Below, one piece after another: positions 46,630 through 55,747 of a DNA stretch of 64,000 bases (positions are counted from its first letter, which is position 1; each line of letters begins with the position of its first letter). The notes beneath the pieces were generated by a model. That model saw nothing but the letters and a program-made list of their open reading frames with translations. It made no database searches and had not been told where the DNA came from. The stretch spans positions 80,398 to 144,397 of the forward strand of contig QFNN01000002.1 in the NCBI GenBank assembly GCA_003240855.1, given 5' to 3'. The position numbers and the translations under genes were made by a program. Source of the DNA: Sphingomonas sanxanigenens. Its GTDB lineage: Bacteria; Pseudomonadota; Alphaproteobacteria; Sphingomonadales; Sphingomonadaceae.

Positions 46630-47814
46630 TCAGGCGAAAGCGATCGTGGCCCGGCGGCGGCGCATCGCACCGCCGATCATGCCGAAGCCGGCAATGAGCA
46701 TCGCCCAGGTCGCCGGTTCCGGAACGCCCGCCGCGAACTGCCGGTAAATATCGGCAGTCGTGATGTGATAGCCCGAATTGGCGAGCACATCGAACGAGAT
46801 GTTCCAGCCCATGGCGTCATAGGCCGCCAGGTCGAGCGCGGTCACGTCGCCCATCTGGCCATAGCAGAAGGTCGGATCCATGATGCCGATCTGGCCGCTG
46901 CAGCCCACGGCGTCTTTCCAGTGCGAGGCCTGGCGACCGTCGCCAGTGTAGCGGCCCGTCGAGAAGAGCGAGTTGCCGAACAACTGGGTCTGGCCGCCAT
47001 CGAGCGAGAAATAGCTCGCGGTATTGGCCGACAGATCCAGGATCGGGCCGTTCCCGGCAACCAGATTGCGCGGATCCATGCTGTAGCGGAACATATCGAG
47101 CGTCGAATAGAGCGACGCGCGATCGAAATTATAGCTGATCGGATTGGCTGCGTAATAGTCATAATAGTCAACGCCCGAGACGAAACCGAGCGCATGGCCG
47201 ATCTCGTGGATCGCGACGCCGATGAAGTCCATCGTGCCGGTGGTGATCCCGTCGGTCGGATCGAAGTCGAAGGCGAAGTTGGACGAGAAGGTCACGTCGC
47301 CGTCATGGCCGGTCTGGCTGTTGCTGTAATCAGCCGTGCCGCCCAGCGCCTTCACCACCGAGGTGTTGGCCCACAGCACGCGGTTATTGGTGCTGCCATT
47401 GGTGTCGTAGACGAAATTGCTGCTCGAGACGGTGTTGCCGGCCGTCGAGTTGTGCGCCACCGCGATGCCGCCATTGACGACGGTCGGCAGGTGGGCGAGC
47501 GCCTGCGTGTCGATCGCGCTCTTCGTGCTGTTCGCCGCCAGCGCGCCGGTGAACGCCGAATAATCATAGTCCATCTTGGCGCTGCCGGTCTGGCCGATGA
47601 TGCCGGTGTTGAGAGAGGCGAAGCTGACGCCAAGGTTGATCGTCACATTGTTTGAAAGCACCGAACCCCAATAAGCGGCGGCGATGTTGAAACCGCGCTC
47701 GGCGACGGAACCCGTAACGCCGCCATTGTCGATCAGGTTGATCGTCGCGGCTTCGGCGCTGGTCGCCACCGTCAATGCGGCGGTGAAACAGCAAAGAGCA
47801 GTTTTCAATTTCAT
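46630..47814 (-). CDS. PEP-CTERM metalloprotease B (paralogue of A)
   Basis: The 394-residue paralogue of the downstream gene has a signal peptide (MKLKTALCCFTAALTV to AEAATI), the zinc motif VAIHEIGHALGFVSG and DFDPTDGITTGTMDFIGVA before it. SLFSTGRYTGDGRQASHWK follows, with the same C-terminal VPEPATWAMLIAGFGMIGG and Arg cluster. It has an insertion around YDYYAANPISYNFDRA relative to gene A. The ATG at 47814 was preferred to the one four codons earlier because GGGGGA lies at a good distance. The tandem arrangement with terminators between the copies suggests separate transcription. Confidence 0.85.
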   Translation of the reverse strand: MKLKTALCCFTAALTVATSAEAATINLIDNGGVTGSVAERGFNIAAAYWGSVLSNNVTINLGVSFASLNTGIIGQTGSAKMDYDYSAFTGALAANSTKSAIDTQALAHLPTVVNGGIAVAHNSTAGNTVSSSNFVYDTNGSTNNRVLWANTSVVKALGGTADYSNSQTGHDGDVTFSSNFAFDFDPTDGITTGTMDFIGVAIHEIGHALGFVSGVDYYDYYAANPISYNFDRASLYSTLDMFRYSMDPRNLVAGNGPILDLSANTASYFSLDGGQTQLFGNSLFSTGRYTGDGRQASHWKDAVGCSGQIGIMDPTFCYGQMGDVTALDLAAYDAMGWNISFDVLANSGYHITTADIYRQFAAGVPEPATWAMLIAGFGMIGGAMRRRRATIAFA

Positions 47815-47826
47815 GAAATCCCCCAA

Positions 47827-48086
47827 AAATATCTGGCGCGGGGCGTCCCCACGACCCCCGTCAACATCGGTTAATGAACCCTTAACGAAGGGGCTAAGTC
47901 AAGCCGCCTCTCCCCCCATTTGGGGGAGGGGGTGACGCGAAATGGCACAGATGGGGCGGATTCGCCGATAGACCGAGCGCATCATCAGGCACGGCGGGTA
48001 ATTTTATTACGTCATCCGCCGATGGCGCGCCTGACTGCGCATGTGGCGTCAAGGCGTCGCGTGCAGCCGGAGTCCGGAGCGCCGGG
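47827..48086. other. Intergenic gap upstream of metalloprotease B
   Basis: About 260 bp. It contains a C-tract/G-tract inverted pair (about 47908-47931, CTCCCCCC/GGGGGAGG) and the short palindrome GTAATTTTATTAC at 47999-48011. No open frame or RNA gene was recognised. It should hold the promoter of metalloprotease B and the 3' end signal of nadB. Confidence 0.4.
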
Positions 48087-49673
48087 TCAGGGAATGAGGA
48101 TCGTGTCCTCGGCGACGGGCAGCATCTCGGGATAATCGAGCGTATAGTGCAGTCCGCGGCTTTCCTTGCGGTGCAACGCGCAGCGCACGATCAGGTCGGC
48201 CGTCTGCAGCAGGTTGCGCAGCTCGATCAGGTCGGGCGTCACGCGGAAATGGCCGTAATAATCCTCGACTTCGCTCGACAGCAGCTTGATGCGATGCGCC
48301 GCGCGCTCGAGCCTTTTGGTGGTGCGGACGATGCCGACATAATTCCACATGAAGCGGCGGATTTCGGTCCAGTTCTGCTTGATGACGACTTCCTCGTCGG
48401 AATCGGTCACGCGGCTTTCGTCCCAGGGGCGGATCGCGGGCGGCGGGGGCAGATCGTCCCAGTTGGCGAGAATGTGGTGCGCGGCGGCCTCGCCGAAAAC
48501 GAAGCATTCGAGCAGGCTGTTCGAGGCAAGCCGGTTCGCGCCGTGCAGGCCCGACTGGCTGACCTCGCCCGCCGCATAAAGGCCGGGCAGGTCGGTCCGG
48601 CCGTCGCGGTCGATCACCACGCCGCCGCACGTATAATGCTGGGCGGGAACGACGGGAATCGGCTCGCGCGTCATGTCGATGCCCAGCCCGATCAGTTTCT
48701 CGTAGATGTTGGGGAAATGCTCGCGCACGAATTCGGGCGGCTGGTGGCTGATGTCGAGATGGACATAGTCGAGGCCCAGCCGCTTGATCTCATGGTCGAT
48801 CGCGCGCGCCACCACGTCGCGCGGCGCCAGTTCGGCGCGCTCGTCGAAATCGGGCATGAAGCGATGGCCGGTCTCGGGGATCAGCAATCGTCCCCCTTCG
48901 CCGCGCACCGCCTCGGTAATGAGGAAGTTCTTGACCTCGAGATTGTAGAGGCAGGTCGGGTGGAACTGCATGAACTCCATGTTCGACACGCGCGCGCCCG
49001 CGCGCCAGGCCATGGCGATGCCGTCGCCCGTCGCGCCGCGCGGCGCGGTGGAGAAGAGATAGGTCCGCCCTGCGCCGCCGGTGGCGAGGATCGTCGCGCG
49101 CCCGGTGAACAGCTCGACGCGCCCCGTCGCGCGATTGACCGCATAGACGCCCCACACATGCCCCGCGCCCGAATAACGCATCTCGTGCCGGCTGGTGGCG
49201 AGGTCGATCGCCACCATGTTGGGCACCAGCGTGATGTTGGGATGGTCGTGCGCGGCCTTTTCCAGCGCATATTGCACCGCGGCGCCCGTCGCATCATCGA
49301 CATGAACGATGCGGCGGTGGCTGTGCCCGCCCTCGCGCGTCAGGTGCAGCGCGCCTTCATCGACGTTGAAGGGAACGCCGAGCGCTCCCAGTCGCTCGAT
49401 CGCGTGCGGCGCATTCTCGACGACGAACTCGACGGTGCGGCGGTCGTTCAGCCCCGCGCCGGCGATCATCGTGTCCTCGATATGGCTTTCAAACGTGTCG
49501 CCAGGCTCCAGCACTGCAGCGATTCCGCCCTGCGCCCAGGCCGTCGATCCTTCGGAAAGCCCGCCCTTGGCGAGCACCAGCACGCGCGCCTTGTCGGCCA
49601 GGTTGATCGCGGCGGTCAGCCCGGCCGCGCCGGAACCGATGATGACGACGTCAAAATTGTGGGACTGGGACAA
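48087..49673 (-). CDS. nadB: L-aspartate oxidase
   Basis: NadB oxidises aspartate to iminoaspartate in de novo NAD synthesis. The 528-residue flavoprotein has the dinucleotide motif VVIIGSGAAGLTAAINL, the covalent-free FAD segment STAWAQGGIAAVL, HSHRRIVHVDD and the catalytic region RGEGGRLLIPETGHRFM. A C-terminal helical domain follows. The start chosen is TTG at 49673 with GGAG before it; an ATG at 49718 would overlap the ABC gene by 17 bases. nadA and nadC are not in the window, so the NAD genes are split. Confidence 0.93.
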   Translation of the reverse strand: MSQSHNFDVVIIGSGAAGLTAAINLADKARVLVLAKGGLSEGSTAWAQGGIAAVLEPGDTFESHIEDTMIAGAGLNDRRTVEFVVENAPHAIERLGALGVPFNVDEGALHLTREGGHSHRRIVHVDDATGAAVQYALEKAAHDHPNITLVPNMVAIDLATSRHEMRYSGAGHVWGVYAVNRATGRVELFTGRATILATGGAGRTYLFSTAPRGATGDGIAMAWRAGARVSNMEFMQFHPTCLYNLEVKNFLITEAVRGEGGRLLIPETGHRFMPDFDERAELAPRDVVARAIDHEIKRLGLDYVHLDISHQPPEFVREHFPNIYEKLIGLGIDMTREPIPVVPAQHYTCGGVVIDRDGRTDLPGLYAAGEVSQSGLHGANRLASNSLLECFVFGEAAAHHILANWDDLPPPPAIRPWDESRVTDSDEEVVIKQNWTEIRRFMWNYVGIVRTTKRLERAAHRIKLLSSEVEDYYGHFRVTPDLIELRNLLQTADLIVRCALHRKESRGLHYTLDYPEMLPVAEDTILIP

Positions 49674-49701
49674 CCGATACTCCGTCGCGGGGCCTGGCCC
49701 C

Positions 49702-50631
49702 CTACTCTGCGGCCTCACTTGCTCGGGTGAGGCTCAGGAACACATCTTCGAGGTCGGCCTCGCGCGTCGAGACGTCGACCACGCCGTAACCGGCGGCGGC
49801 CACGGCCGCGAGCACCTGCCCGGCGTTCACCCGGTCCTTGGAGTAGGTGATCGAAAGCGTGTGATCGCCCTTCAGCGCGATCTTCTCGAAAGCGCCGGAT
49901 TGCGGGGGGGCGTCGATCGCGCGGTCCACCGTCACCTCGACCACCTTTTCGCGCGCCTTGCCCACCAGGTCGCGCGTCGGCTCGTTCGCGATCACCTGGC
50001 CGTGGTTGATGATCGCGATGCGATCGCAAAGCTGCTCGGCTTCCTCCAGATAATGGGTGGTGAGGACGATGGTGACGCCCTGATCGTTCAGGTGGCGCAC
50101 ATAAGTCCACAATTGCTGGCGCAGCTCGATGTCGACGCCGGCCGTCGGCTCGTCGAGCACGAGGATGGGCGGCGAATGGACCATCGCCTTGGCGACGAGC
50201 AGGCGGCGCTTCATGCCCCCCGAAAGCGTGCGCGCATAGGCATTGGCCTTGTCCTCAAGATGGACGGCGCGCAGCAGTTCCATCGACCGGCGCTGATTCT
50301 TGGGCACGCCGTAGAGGCCGGCGAACAGCTCAAGCGTCTCGTAGGGCGTGAAGAAGGGATCGAACAGGATCTCCTGTGGCACGATTCCGATCGAAACCTT
50401 GGCGTTGCGCGGCTGTTCGTCAATGTCGAAACCCCAGATCGTCACCTTGCCCGACGTCTTGTTGACGAGCCCGGCAAGGATATTGATGAGCGTCGACTTG
50501 CCCGCGCCATTGGGGCCGAGAAGCCCGAAAATCTGCCCGCGCGGCACATCGAAGCTGACATTGTCGAGCGCGCGCTTGCCGCCCTTATAAGTCTTGGACA
50601 GCGACTGGATGCTGATCGCGGCTTCGGTCAT
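49702..50631 (-). CDS. ABC transporter ATP-binding protein, orphan (ABC-2-type export group)
   Basis: The 309-residue ATPase has Walker A GLLGPNGAGKSTLIN, Q-loop VPQEILFDP, signature LSGGMKRRL, Walker B ILVLDEPTAGVD and switch His in THYLEE. A C-terminal extension of about 90 residues (TVDRAIDAPPQ...SLTRASE) is typical of ABC-2 drug or polysaccharide exporters. No permease gene is adjacent, so the membrane partner is elsewhere or shared. It lies 28 bp upstream of nadB, probably co-transcribed. The start is ATG 50631. Confidence 0.88.
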   Translation of the reverse strand: MTEAAISIQSLSKTYKGGKRALDNVSFDVPRGQIFGLLGPNGAGKSTLINILAGLVNKTSGKVTIWGFDIDEQPRNAKVSIGIVPQEILFDPFFTPYETLELFAGLYGVPKNQRRSMELLRAVHLEDKANAYARTLSGGMKRRLLVAKAMVHSPPILVLDEPTAGVDIELRQQLWTYVRHLNDQGVTIVLTTHYLEEAEQLCDRIAIINHGQVIANEPTRDLVGKAREKVVEVTVDRAIDAPPQSGAFEKIALKGDHTLSITYSKDRVNAGQVLAAVAAAGYGVVDVSTREADLEDVFLSLTRASEAAE

Positions 50632-50682
50632 GCCTTGGCAGATAGCGCCGCGATCATGCCGCGCCAACAGGAATGAAGCCGA

Positions 50683-51003
50683 TCAGAAGCGCGTCTTGAG
50701 CCTGACGAGGGCTCGCCTGCTCACCGCGCCGCCCGCCATCGGCGCGCTTTCGACCACGATGGCGCCGGTCACGCCCCTGGCGATTCCCGTTTCGGCTACG
50801 AATGGCCTGGGCTCGAAGCGCTCCCCGGCAAGGGGTTTCAGCCGGTGGCGATCGGGATCGGCCGATCCGCATACCACGATCTCCCCGTTTGCGCCCGGCC
50901 CGCAGCGGCGCTGCGCCGGCTTCAGGTCTTTGAGGTCGAAATCGCCGCCGGTGGCGACCGTGACGGCCGCACCCTGCAAGGCGAATGCGAACAACCCGAG
51001 CAT
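50683..51003 (-). CDS. Hypothetical periplasmic protein with a CG-x-EIVVCG motif
   Basis: A 106-residue protein with a signal peptide (MLGLFAFALQGAAVTV) and a mature sequence containing RRCGPGANGEIVVCGSAD. A cysteine pair of this kind is seen in small sphingomonad secreted proteins. The function is unknown; the spacing of the two cysteines would allow an intramolecular disulfide. The ATG at 51003 has GGAGG eight bases upstream, whereas the GTG five codons earlier lacks one. It is 51 bp upstream of the ABC gene on the same strand. Confidence 0.6.
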   Translation of the reverse strand: MLGLFAFALQGAAVTVATGGDFDLKDLKPAQRRCGPGANGEIVVCGSADPDRHRLKPLAGERFEPRPFVAETGIARGVTGAIVVESAPMAGGAVSRRALVRLKTRF

Positions 51004-51134
51004 CGGCAGCGCCTCCACATGACCCCATCCGGAGGTCCGCCCGATTTATGGCGTTGATATGGCCGCGGGAACCTTGCTCCGTCTCCGCCCGTTCAACCCG
51101 AAAGCCGCATCAGGCGGCGCGGAGAGCGACTGCG

Positions 51135-51215
51135 ATGGGGAAGGGCATTTTGCTTTGGCTGATCGGCGTGCCGATCCCGGTCATATTGCTGCTCTGGTTT
51201 TTCTTCTTCAGATAG
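51135..51215 (+). CDS. 26-residue single-pass membrane protein
   Basis: The frame encodes MGKGILLWLIGVPIPVILLL followed by WFFFFR and a stop. It is almost entirely one membrane helix with a central Pro-x-Pro and a basic end. A ribosome-site-like GGAG lies 11 to 15 bases upstream. It resembles small proteins I recall from other proteobacteria with a similar GxPxPV core. No function can be given. It was too short for normal gene finders and should be treated as probable, not certain. Confidence 0.55.
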   Translation: MGKGILLWLIGVPIPVILLLWFFFFR

Positions 51216-51271
51216 GGCGAAGGCGGCGGCAGCCGATTGCATGCCCGCGCTGCACTTGCTAGCAGGCGGGC

Positions 51272-51472
51272 ATGACCGACCAGCCCGAAACCTTCCGTGT
51301 CGAGCATGCCCGCGTCGCCTGCGACGGCGCCGGTGAGATCGCTCCCGCCCTCGGCCATCCGCGTGTCTGGCTCCAGATCGACGAGAAGGGTTATGTCGAT
51401 TGCGGCTATTGCGATCGGCGTTATGTGCTGATCGGCGGCCCTGCCGACGAACAGGGTGCGCAAGCGGCGTAA
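51272..51472 (+). CDS. Zinc-finger (zf-CHCC) domain protein
   Basis: The 66-residue protein carries VACDGAG, GHPRVWLQI and GYVDCGYCDRRYVLIGG. The Cys, His and Cys-x2-Cys set is the zf-CHCC pattern also found in mitochondrial complex I subunit NDUFS6. In bacteria the family function is not firmly known; complex I assembly is one idea. It precedes tldD by 18 bp on the same strand. The start ATG has only a weak purine-rich site. Confidence 0.88.
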   Translation: MTDQPETFRVEHARVACDGAGEIAPALGHPRVWLQIDEKGYVDCGYCDRRYVLIGGPADEQGAQAA

Positions 51473-51490
51473 CCGCCCTATATCGGTGTC

Positions 51491-52915
51491 ATGGCTGACA
51501 GCACCGATCCCCGCTCCTTCCTCTATCGCGGCGACCTCGACCCCGATGGCGCCCTCCGCCTGACGACGGAGGCCATCGGCCGCTGCGACGATGGCGAACT
51601 TTACCTCCAATATATCGCGAGCGAGAGCTTCGGCTTCGACGATGGGCGGCTGAAAACCGCCGACTATTCGACGGACGCGGGATTCGGCCTGCGCGGGGTT
51701 TCGGGCGAAACGACGGCGTTCGCGCACGCCAACGAACTGAGCGCCGCCGCAATCCGGCGCGCGGGCGAGACGATGCGGTTGCTCGATCCCACCAGCGCAG
51801 TTCCGGCCCCGCCGCCGCAGCGCACCAACCGCCACCTCTACACCGCCAGCGATCCGCTCTCGCTCGTCCCCTTCGCGAAGAAGGTCGCGCTGTGCGAGGC
51901 GATCGACGCTGCTGCGCGCGCCCGGGATCCGCGCGTGGCGCAGGTCTCGGTGGGGCTTTCGGGAAGCTGGAGCGTGGTCGAGATCGTTCGGGCCGACGGG
52001 CATGTCGCGCATGACGTGCGCCCGCTCGTCCGCCTCAACGTCTCGATCGTGGTCGAACAGAATGGGCGGCGCGAAAGCGGTTTCTTCGGTATCGGCGGCC
52101 GCTACCTCTATGATCGGCTGTTCGATCCCGCGCACTGGAATCGCGCGATCGACGAAGCGCTGTCGCAGGCGCTGGTCAATCTCGAATCGGTCGCCGCGCC
52201 GGCCGGCGAACAGACGGTGCTGCTCGGGCCGGGCTGGCCGGGCGTGCTGTTGCACGAAGCAATCGGCCATGGCCTCGAAGGCGATTTCAACCGCAAGGGG
52301 ACGAGCGCCTTTTCGGGGCGGATCGGCGAGCGCATCGCGGCGACGGGAGTCACGGTCGTCGACGACGGATCGATCCCCGACCGGCGCGGATCGTTGACGA
52401 TCGACGACGAAGGCACGCCGACGCGCGAGACGGTGCTGATCGAGGATGGCATCCTGAAAGGCTATATGCAGGATCGGCTCAACGCCCGGCTGATGGGAGT
52501 GGAGCCGACAGGCAATGGCCGCCGCCAGTCCTACGCCCACGCGCCAATGCCGCGCATGACCAACACGTTCATGAAAAGCGGCGACAGCGATCCCGCCGAA
52601 CTGCTGGGGCGGCTGAAGAACGGCATTTTCGCCAAGAGCTTCGGCGGCGGTCAGGTCGACATCGTTTCGGGCAAGTTCGTCTTTTCCTGCACCGAGGCCT
52701 ATCGCGTCGAAAATGGCCGGCTGGGCGCGCCGATCAAGGGCGCGACGCTGATCGGCGACGGCCCCTCGGTGCTGACCAAGGTGATCGGCATCGGCAACGA
52801 TATGGCGCTTGATGAAGGCGTCGGCATCTGCGGAAAGGGCGGTCAGTCGGTGCCTGCGGGCGTCGGGCAGCCCAGCCTGCTGGTCGGCGGGCTCACGGTT
52901 GGGGGGACCGCCTGA
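51491..52915 (+). CDS. tldD: Metalloprotease TldD
   Basis: TldD pairs with TldE to form a protease that trims peptides, including modified microcins. The 474-residue protein has the zinc motif LHEAIGHGLEGDF (HExxxH) and the C-terminal GGLTVGGTA region with FAKSFGGGQVDIVSGKF. No tldE is in the window, so the partner gene is elsewhere. The gene is between the zf-CHCC gene and glnD, six bases apart from the latter. Confidence 0.95.
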   Translation: MADSTDPRSFLYRGDLDPDGALRLTTEAIGRCDDGELYLQYIASESFGFDDGRLKTADYSTDAGFGLRGVSGETTAFAHANELSAAAIRRAGETMRLLDPTSAVPAPPPQRTNRHLYTASDPLSLVPFAKKVALCEAIDAAARARDPRVAQVSVGLSGSWSVVEIVRADGHVAHDVRPLVRLNVSIVVEQNGRRESGFFGIGGRYLYDRLFDPAHWNRAIDEALSQALVNLESVAAPAGEQTVLLGPGWPGVLLHEAIGHGLEGDFNRKGTSAFSGRIGERIAATGVTVVDDGSIPDRRGSLTIDDEGTPTRETVLIEDGILKGYMQDRLNARLMGVEPTGNGRRQSYAHAPMPRMTNTFMKSGDSDPAELLGRLKNGIFAKSFGGGQVDIVSGKFVFSCTEAYRVENGRLGAPIKGATLIGDGPSVLTKVIGIGNDMALDEGVGICGKGGQSVPAGVGQPSLLVGGLTVGGTA

Positions 52916-52920
52916 GCCCC

Positions 52921-55671
52921 ATGGCGTCGCGCTTCGACAGCCTGCCCAGCCGGCGCGCCATCGTCGATCGCCGCGCGGTCGCCGATGATCTTGCGCCGCT
53001 TGAGGGCGGAGGCGCAGGGCTTCGCGCCGCGATGGTCGCGACTCTCAGGCGCGTGCTCGACGCCGGGCGCGCCGAGATCGCCCGGCGCCTCGCCGAACAT
53101 CCCTCGCGCGGGATCGAGGCGGCTTCGGGCCAGGCCTTCCTGATCGACCAGCTTATCCGCCTGATTTTCGATTTCACGACTCAGCGCCTTTATCCGATCA
53201 ACAATCCCACCGCAGCCGAACGGCTGACGCTGATCGCGGTCGGCGGCTATGGCCGGGGGGAGATGGCTCCCTATTCGGACGTGGATATCGGCTTCCTGAC
53301 ACCCTGGAAGCAGACCGGCTGGACCGAGCAGGTCATCGAATCGATGCTTTATACGCTCTGGGATCTGGGGCTGAAGGTCGGCCATTCCAGCCGCTCGCTC
53401 GATGAGATGGTGCGCATGGCGAAAAGCGACCTCACCATCCGCACCGCTTTGCTCGAGGCGCGCTATGTCTGGGGCGATCAGGCGCTTTACGATGAGGCGG
53501 CGGCGCGCTTCGGGCTGGAGGTGGCGGCTGGCACCGCGCGCGCCTTCATCAGCGAGAAGCTGGCCGAGCGCAACGAGCGCCACAAGCGCATGGGCGACAG
53601 CCGCTATGTCGTCGAGCCGAACGTCAAGGAAGGCAAGGGCGGCCTGCGCGATCTGCACACGCTCTTCTGGATCGGCAAATATATCTATCGCGTCCAGAGC
53701 GTCAGCGATCTGGTCGAGAAAGGGCTGCTGACCCGCGCCGAGCTGCGCCAGTTCCAGAGCGCGGAGAACTTCCTGTGGGCGGTGCGCTGCCACCTGCATC
53801 TGCTTGCCGGCCGCGCCGAGGAACGGCTGACGTTCGACTATCAGCGCGAGATCGCCGATCGGATGCGCTACGCCAACCGGCCGGGCAGTTCCGCAGTCGA
53901 GCGCTTCATGCGCCACTATTTTCTAGAAGCGAAGAAGGTCGGCGACCTGACCGGCGTGTTCCTGGCGCATCTCGACGACAGCTTCGCCAGCAAGGGGCGG
54001 CGGATCGGCCTGCCGCTGCTCAGGCGCACCCCGCGCGGGCTGAACGGCTTCCGCCTTGATCGCGGCCGGCTTGCGCTGCCGTCCGATGATTTCCTCGCCG
54101 AGGATCCCGTTCGACTGATCGAGATGTTCGCGCTGGCGGACAGGCACGGCCTTGAAATCCACCCGCAGGCGATGCGCATCGCGGGGCGTGACGCGAGGCT
54201 GATCAACGCCGCCGTCCGCCGCGATCCGCGCGCCAATGCGCTGTTCCTCGATGTGCTCACCTCGCCGCGCGATCCGGAAACGGTGCTGCGCTGGATGAAC
54301 GAGGCGGGGGTATTTGGCCGCTTCGTTCCCGATTTTGGCCGCGTCGTCGCTCAGATGCAGTTCGACATGTATCATCACTATACGGTCGACGAGCATTCAA
54401 TCCGCGCGATCGGCCTGTTGTCGAAGATCGAGCGCGGGCTGTTCAAGGAAGATCATCCGCTCGCGAGCGTCCTGATCCACCAGATCACTTCGCGGCGCGT
54501 GCTCTATGTGTCGGTCCTGCTGCACGATATCGCCAAGGGCAGGGGCGGCGATCACAGCGTCCTCGGTGCAAAAGTGGCGGAGGAGCTTTGCCCGCGCTTC
54601 GGGCTGACCCCGGCAGAGACCGAGCTGGTCGCCTGGCTGGTGCGTTGGCATCTGCTGATGTCGGCGACCGCGTTCAAGCGCGACCTCGCCGACTTCAAGA
54701 CCATTCTCGATTTCGTCGAGGCGGTGCAGAGCACCGAGCGGCTGCGCCTGTTGCTGTTGCTGACCGTCGTCGACATCCGCGCGGTTGGCCCCGGCGTGTG
54801 GAATGGATGGAAGCGCCAGCTTCTCATCGATCTCTACAATGCGGCGGAGGAAGTGCTGAGGCTCGGCCACAAGCAGACGGGGCGCAAGGAACGCGTCGCC
54901 GCCAAGCAGGAGGAGTTGCGCCAGTTGCTCGGCTGGAACGCGGCGGCGTTTGATCGCTATGTCCGCCGCCTGCCCGAAAGCTACTGGATTGCCGAGCCGG
55001 TCGACGTGCAGGCGCGCAATGCCCGCCATGTGGCGGACGCAGGCGACAAGCCGCTGTCGATCGGCGCGCAGGTCTATCCCGAACGCGGCGCGACTCTGGT
55101 CACCGTCTATGCCGCTGATCATCCGGGCCTGTTCTACCGGATCGCAGGCGCGATTCACCTTGCGGGCGGCAGCGTCATCGACGCGCGCATCCATACGACG
55201 CGCGACGGCATGGCGCTCGACAACTTCCTCGTCCAGGATCCGTTCGGCCGCCCCTTCGACGAGGCTGACCGGCTCGAACGGTTGCGCGCGGCGATTGAGG
55301 ATTCGCTCGCCAACCGCAACCGCCTGACCGATCGGCTCGCCGCCAAGCCGCTGGTGCGGACGCGGGCCGAGGCCTTCCGCATCGAACCCAGCGTTTTCGT
55401 CGATAACAAGGCGTCCAATCGCTATACGGTGATCGAGGTCAACGCGCAGGATCGCCCGGCGCTGCTCAACAGCCTTGCGCGTGCACTCTTCGAATCGAAA
55501 GTGACGATCCATTCCGCGCACGTCGCCACTTATGGCGAGCGCGCCGTCGACACTTTCTATCTGACTGACCTGATCGGCGACAAGATCACCGCGCCGGCGC
55601 GGCTGAAGGCGCTTGAAAAGCGTCTGATCGAAGCCGCGCCCGGCGCGCCGGAGAAGCGGACGGCGGCCTGA
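52921..55671 (+). CDS. glnD: Bifunctional [protein-PII] uridylyltransferase / uridylyl-removing enzyme
   Basis: GlnD senses glutamine and modifies PII proteins to control nitrogen metabolism. The 916 residues contain the nucleotidyltransferase site GGYGRGEMAPYSDVDIGF (about 103-120) and a helical PII-handling region. The HD hydrolase has DEHSIRAIG and LLHDIAKGRGGDHS. Two C-terminal ACT domains begin around VYAADHPGLFYRIAGA and VNAQDRPALLNSLARAL. All active-site acids seen, so both activities are likely. It follows tldD by five bases and so may be co-transcribed. Confidence 0.96.
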   Translation: MASRFDSLPSRRAIVDRRAVADDLAPLEGGGAGLRAAMVATLRRVLDAGRAEIARRLAEHPSRGIEAASGQAFLIDQLIRLIFDFTTQRLYPINNPTAAERLTLIAVGGYGRGEMAPYSDVDIGFLTPWKQTGWTEQVIESMLYTLWDLGLKVGHSSRSLDEMVRMAKSDLTIRTALLEARYVWGDQALYDEAAARFGLEVAAGTARAFISEKLAERNERHKRMGDSRYVVEPNVKEGKGGLRDLHTLFWIGKYIYRVQSVSDLVEKGLLTRAELRQFQSAENFLWAVRCHLHLLAGRAEERLTFDYQREIADRMRYANRPGSSAVERFMRHYFLEAKKVGDLTGVFLAHLDDSFASKGRRIGLPLLRRTPRGLNGFRLDRGRLALPSDDFLAEDPVRLIEMFALADRHGLEIHPQAMRIAGRDARLINAAVRRDPRANALFLDVLTSPRDPETVLRWMNEAGVFGRFVPDFGRVVAQMQFDMYHHYTVDEHSIRAIGLLSKIERGLFKEDHPLASVLIHQITSRRVLYVSVLLHDIAKGRGGDHSVLGAKVAEELCPRFGLTPAETELVAWLVRWHLLMSATAFKRDLADFKTILDFVEAVQSTERLRLLLLLTVVDIRAVGPGVWNGWKRQLLIDLYNAAEEVLRLGHKQTGRKERVAAKQEELRQLLGWNAAAFDRYVRRLPESYWIAEPVDVQARNARHVADAGDKPLSIGAQVYPERGATLVTVYAADHPGLFYRIAGAIHLAGGSVIDARIHTTRDGMALDNFLVQDPFGRPFDEADRLERLRAAIEDSLANRNRLTDRLAAKPLVRTRAEAFRIEPSVFVDNKASNRYTVIEVNAQDRPALLNSLARALFESKVTIHSAHVATYGERAVDTFYLTDLIGDKITAPARLKALEKRLIEAAPGAPEKRTAA

Positions 55672-55690
55672 TCCGCTTTGCCTCGAAAAA

Positions 55691-55724
55691 GAAAAGGCCC
55701 GCCCCGCTGGGTGCGGGACGGGCC
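55691..55724 (-). terminator. Rho-independent terminator downstream of the TonB receptor
   Basis: GGCCCGCCCCGC (55696-55707) pairs with GCGGGACGGGCC (55713-55724), with one mismatch. On the minus strand the stem is followed by TTTTCTTTTT. It also sits 20 bp after the convergent glnD stop and may act in both directions. Confidence 0.85.
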
Positions 55725-55747
55725 AATAAGGCGTCGCTGTCAGGCGA

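Noticed and set aside
50654..51028. An alternative 124-residue minus-strand frame at the small exported protein
   Set aside because: It is Arg-rich without domain signs. The overlapping frame has a signal peptide, a cysteine-pair motif and a good ribosome site.
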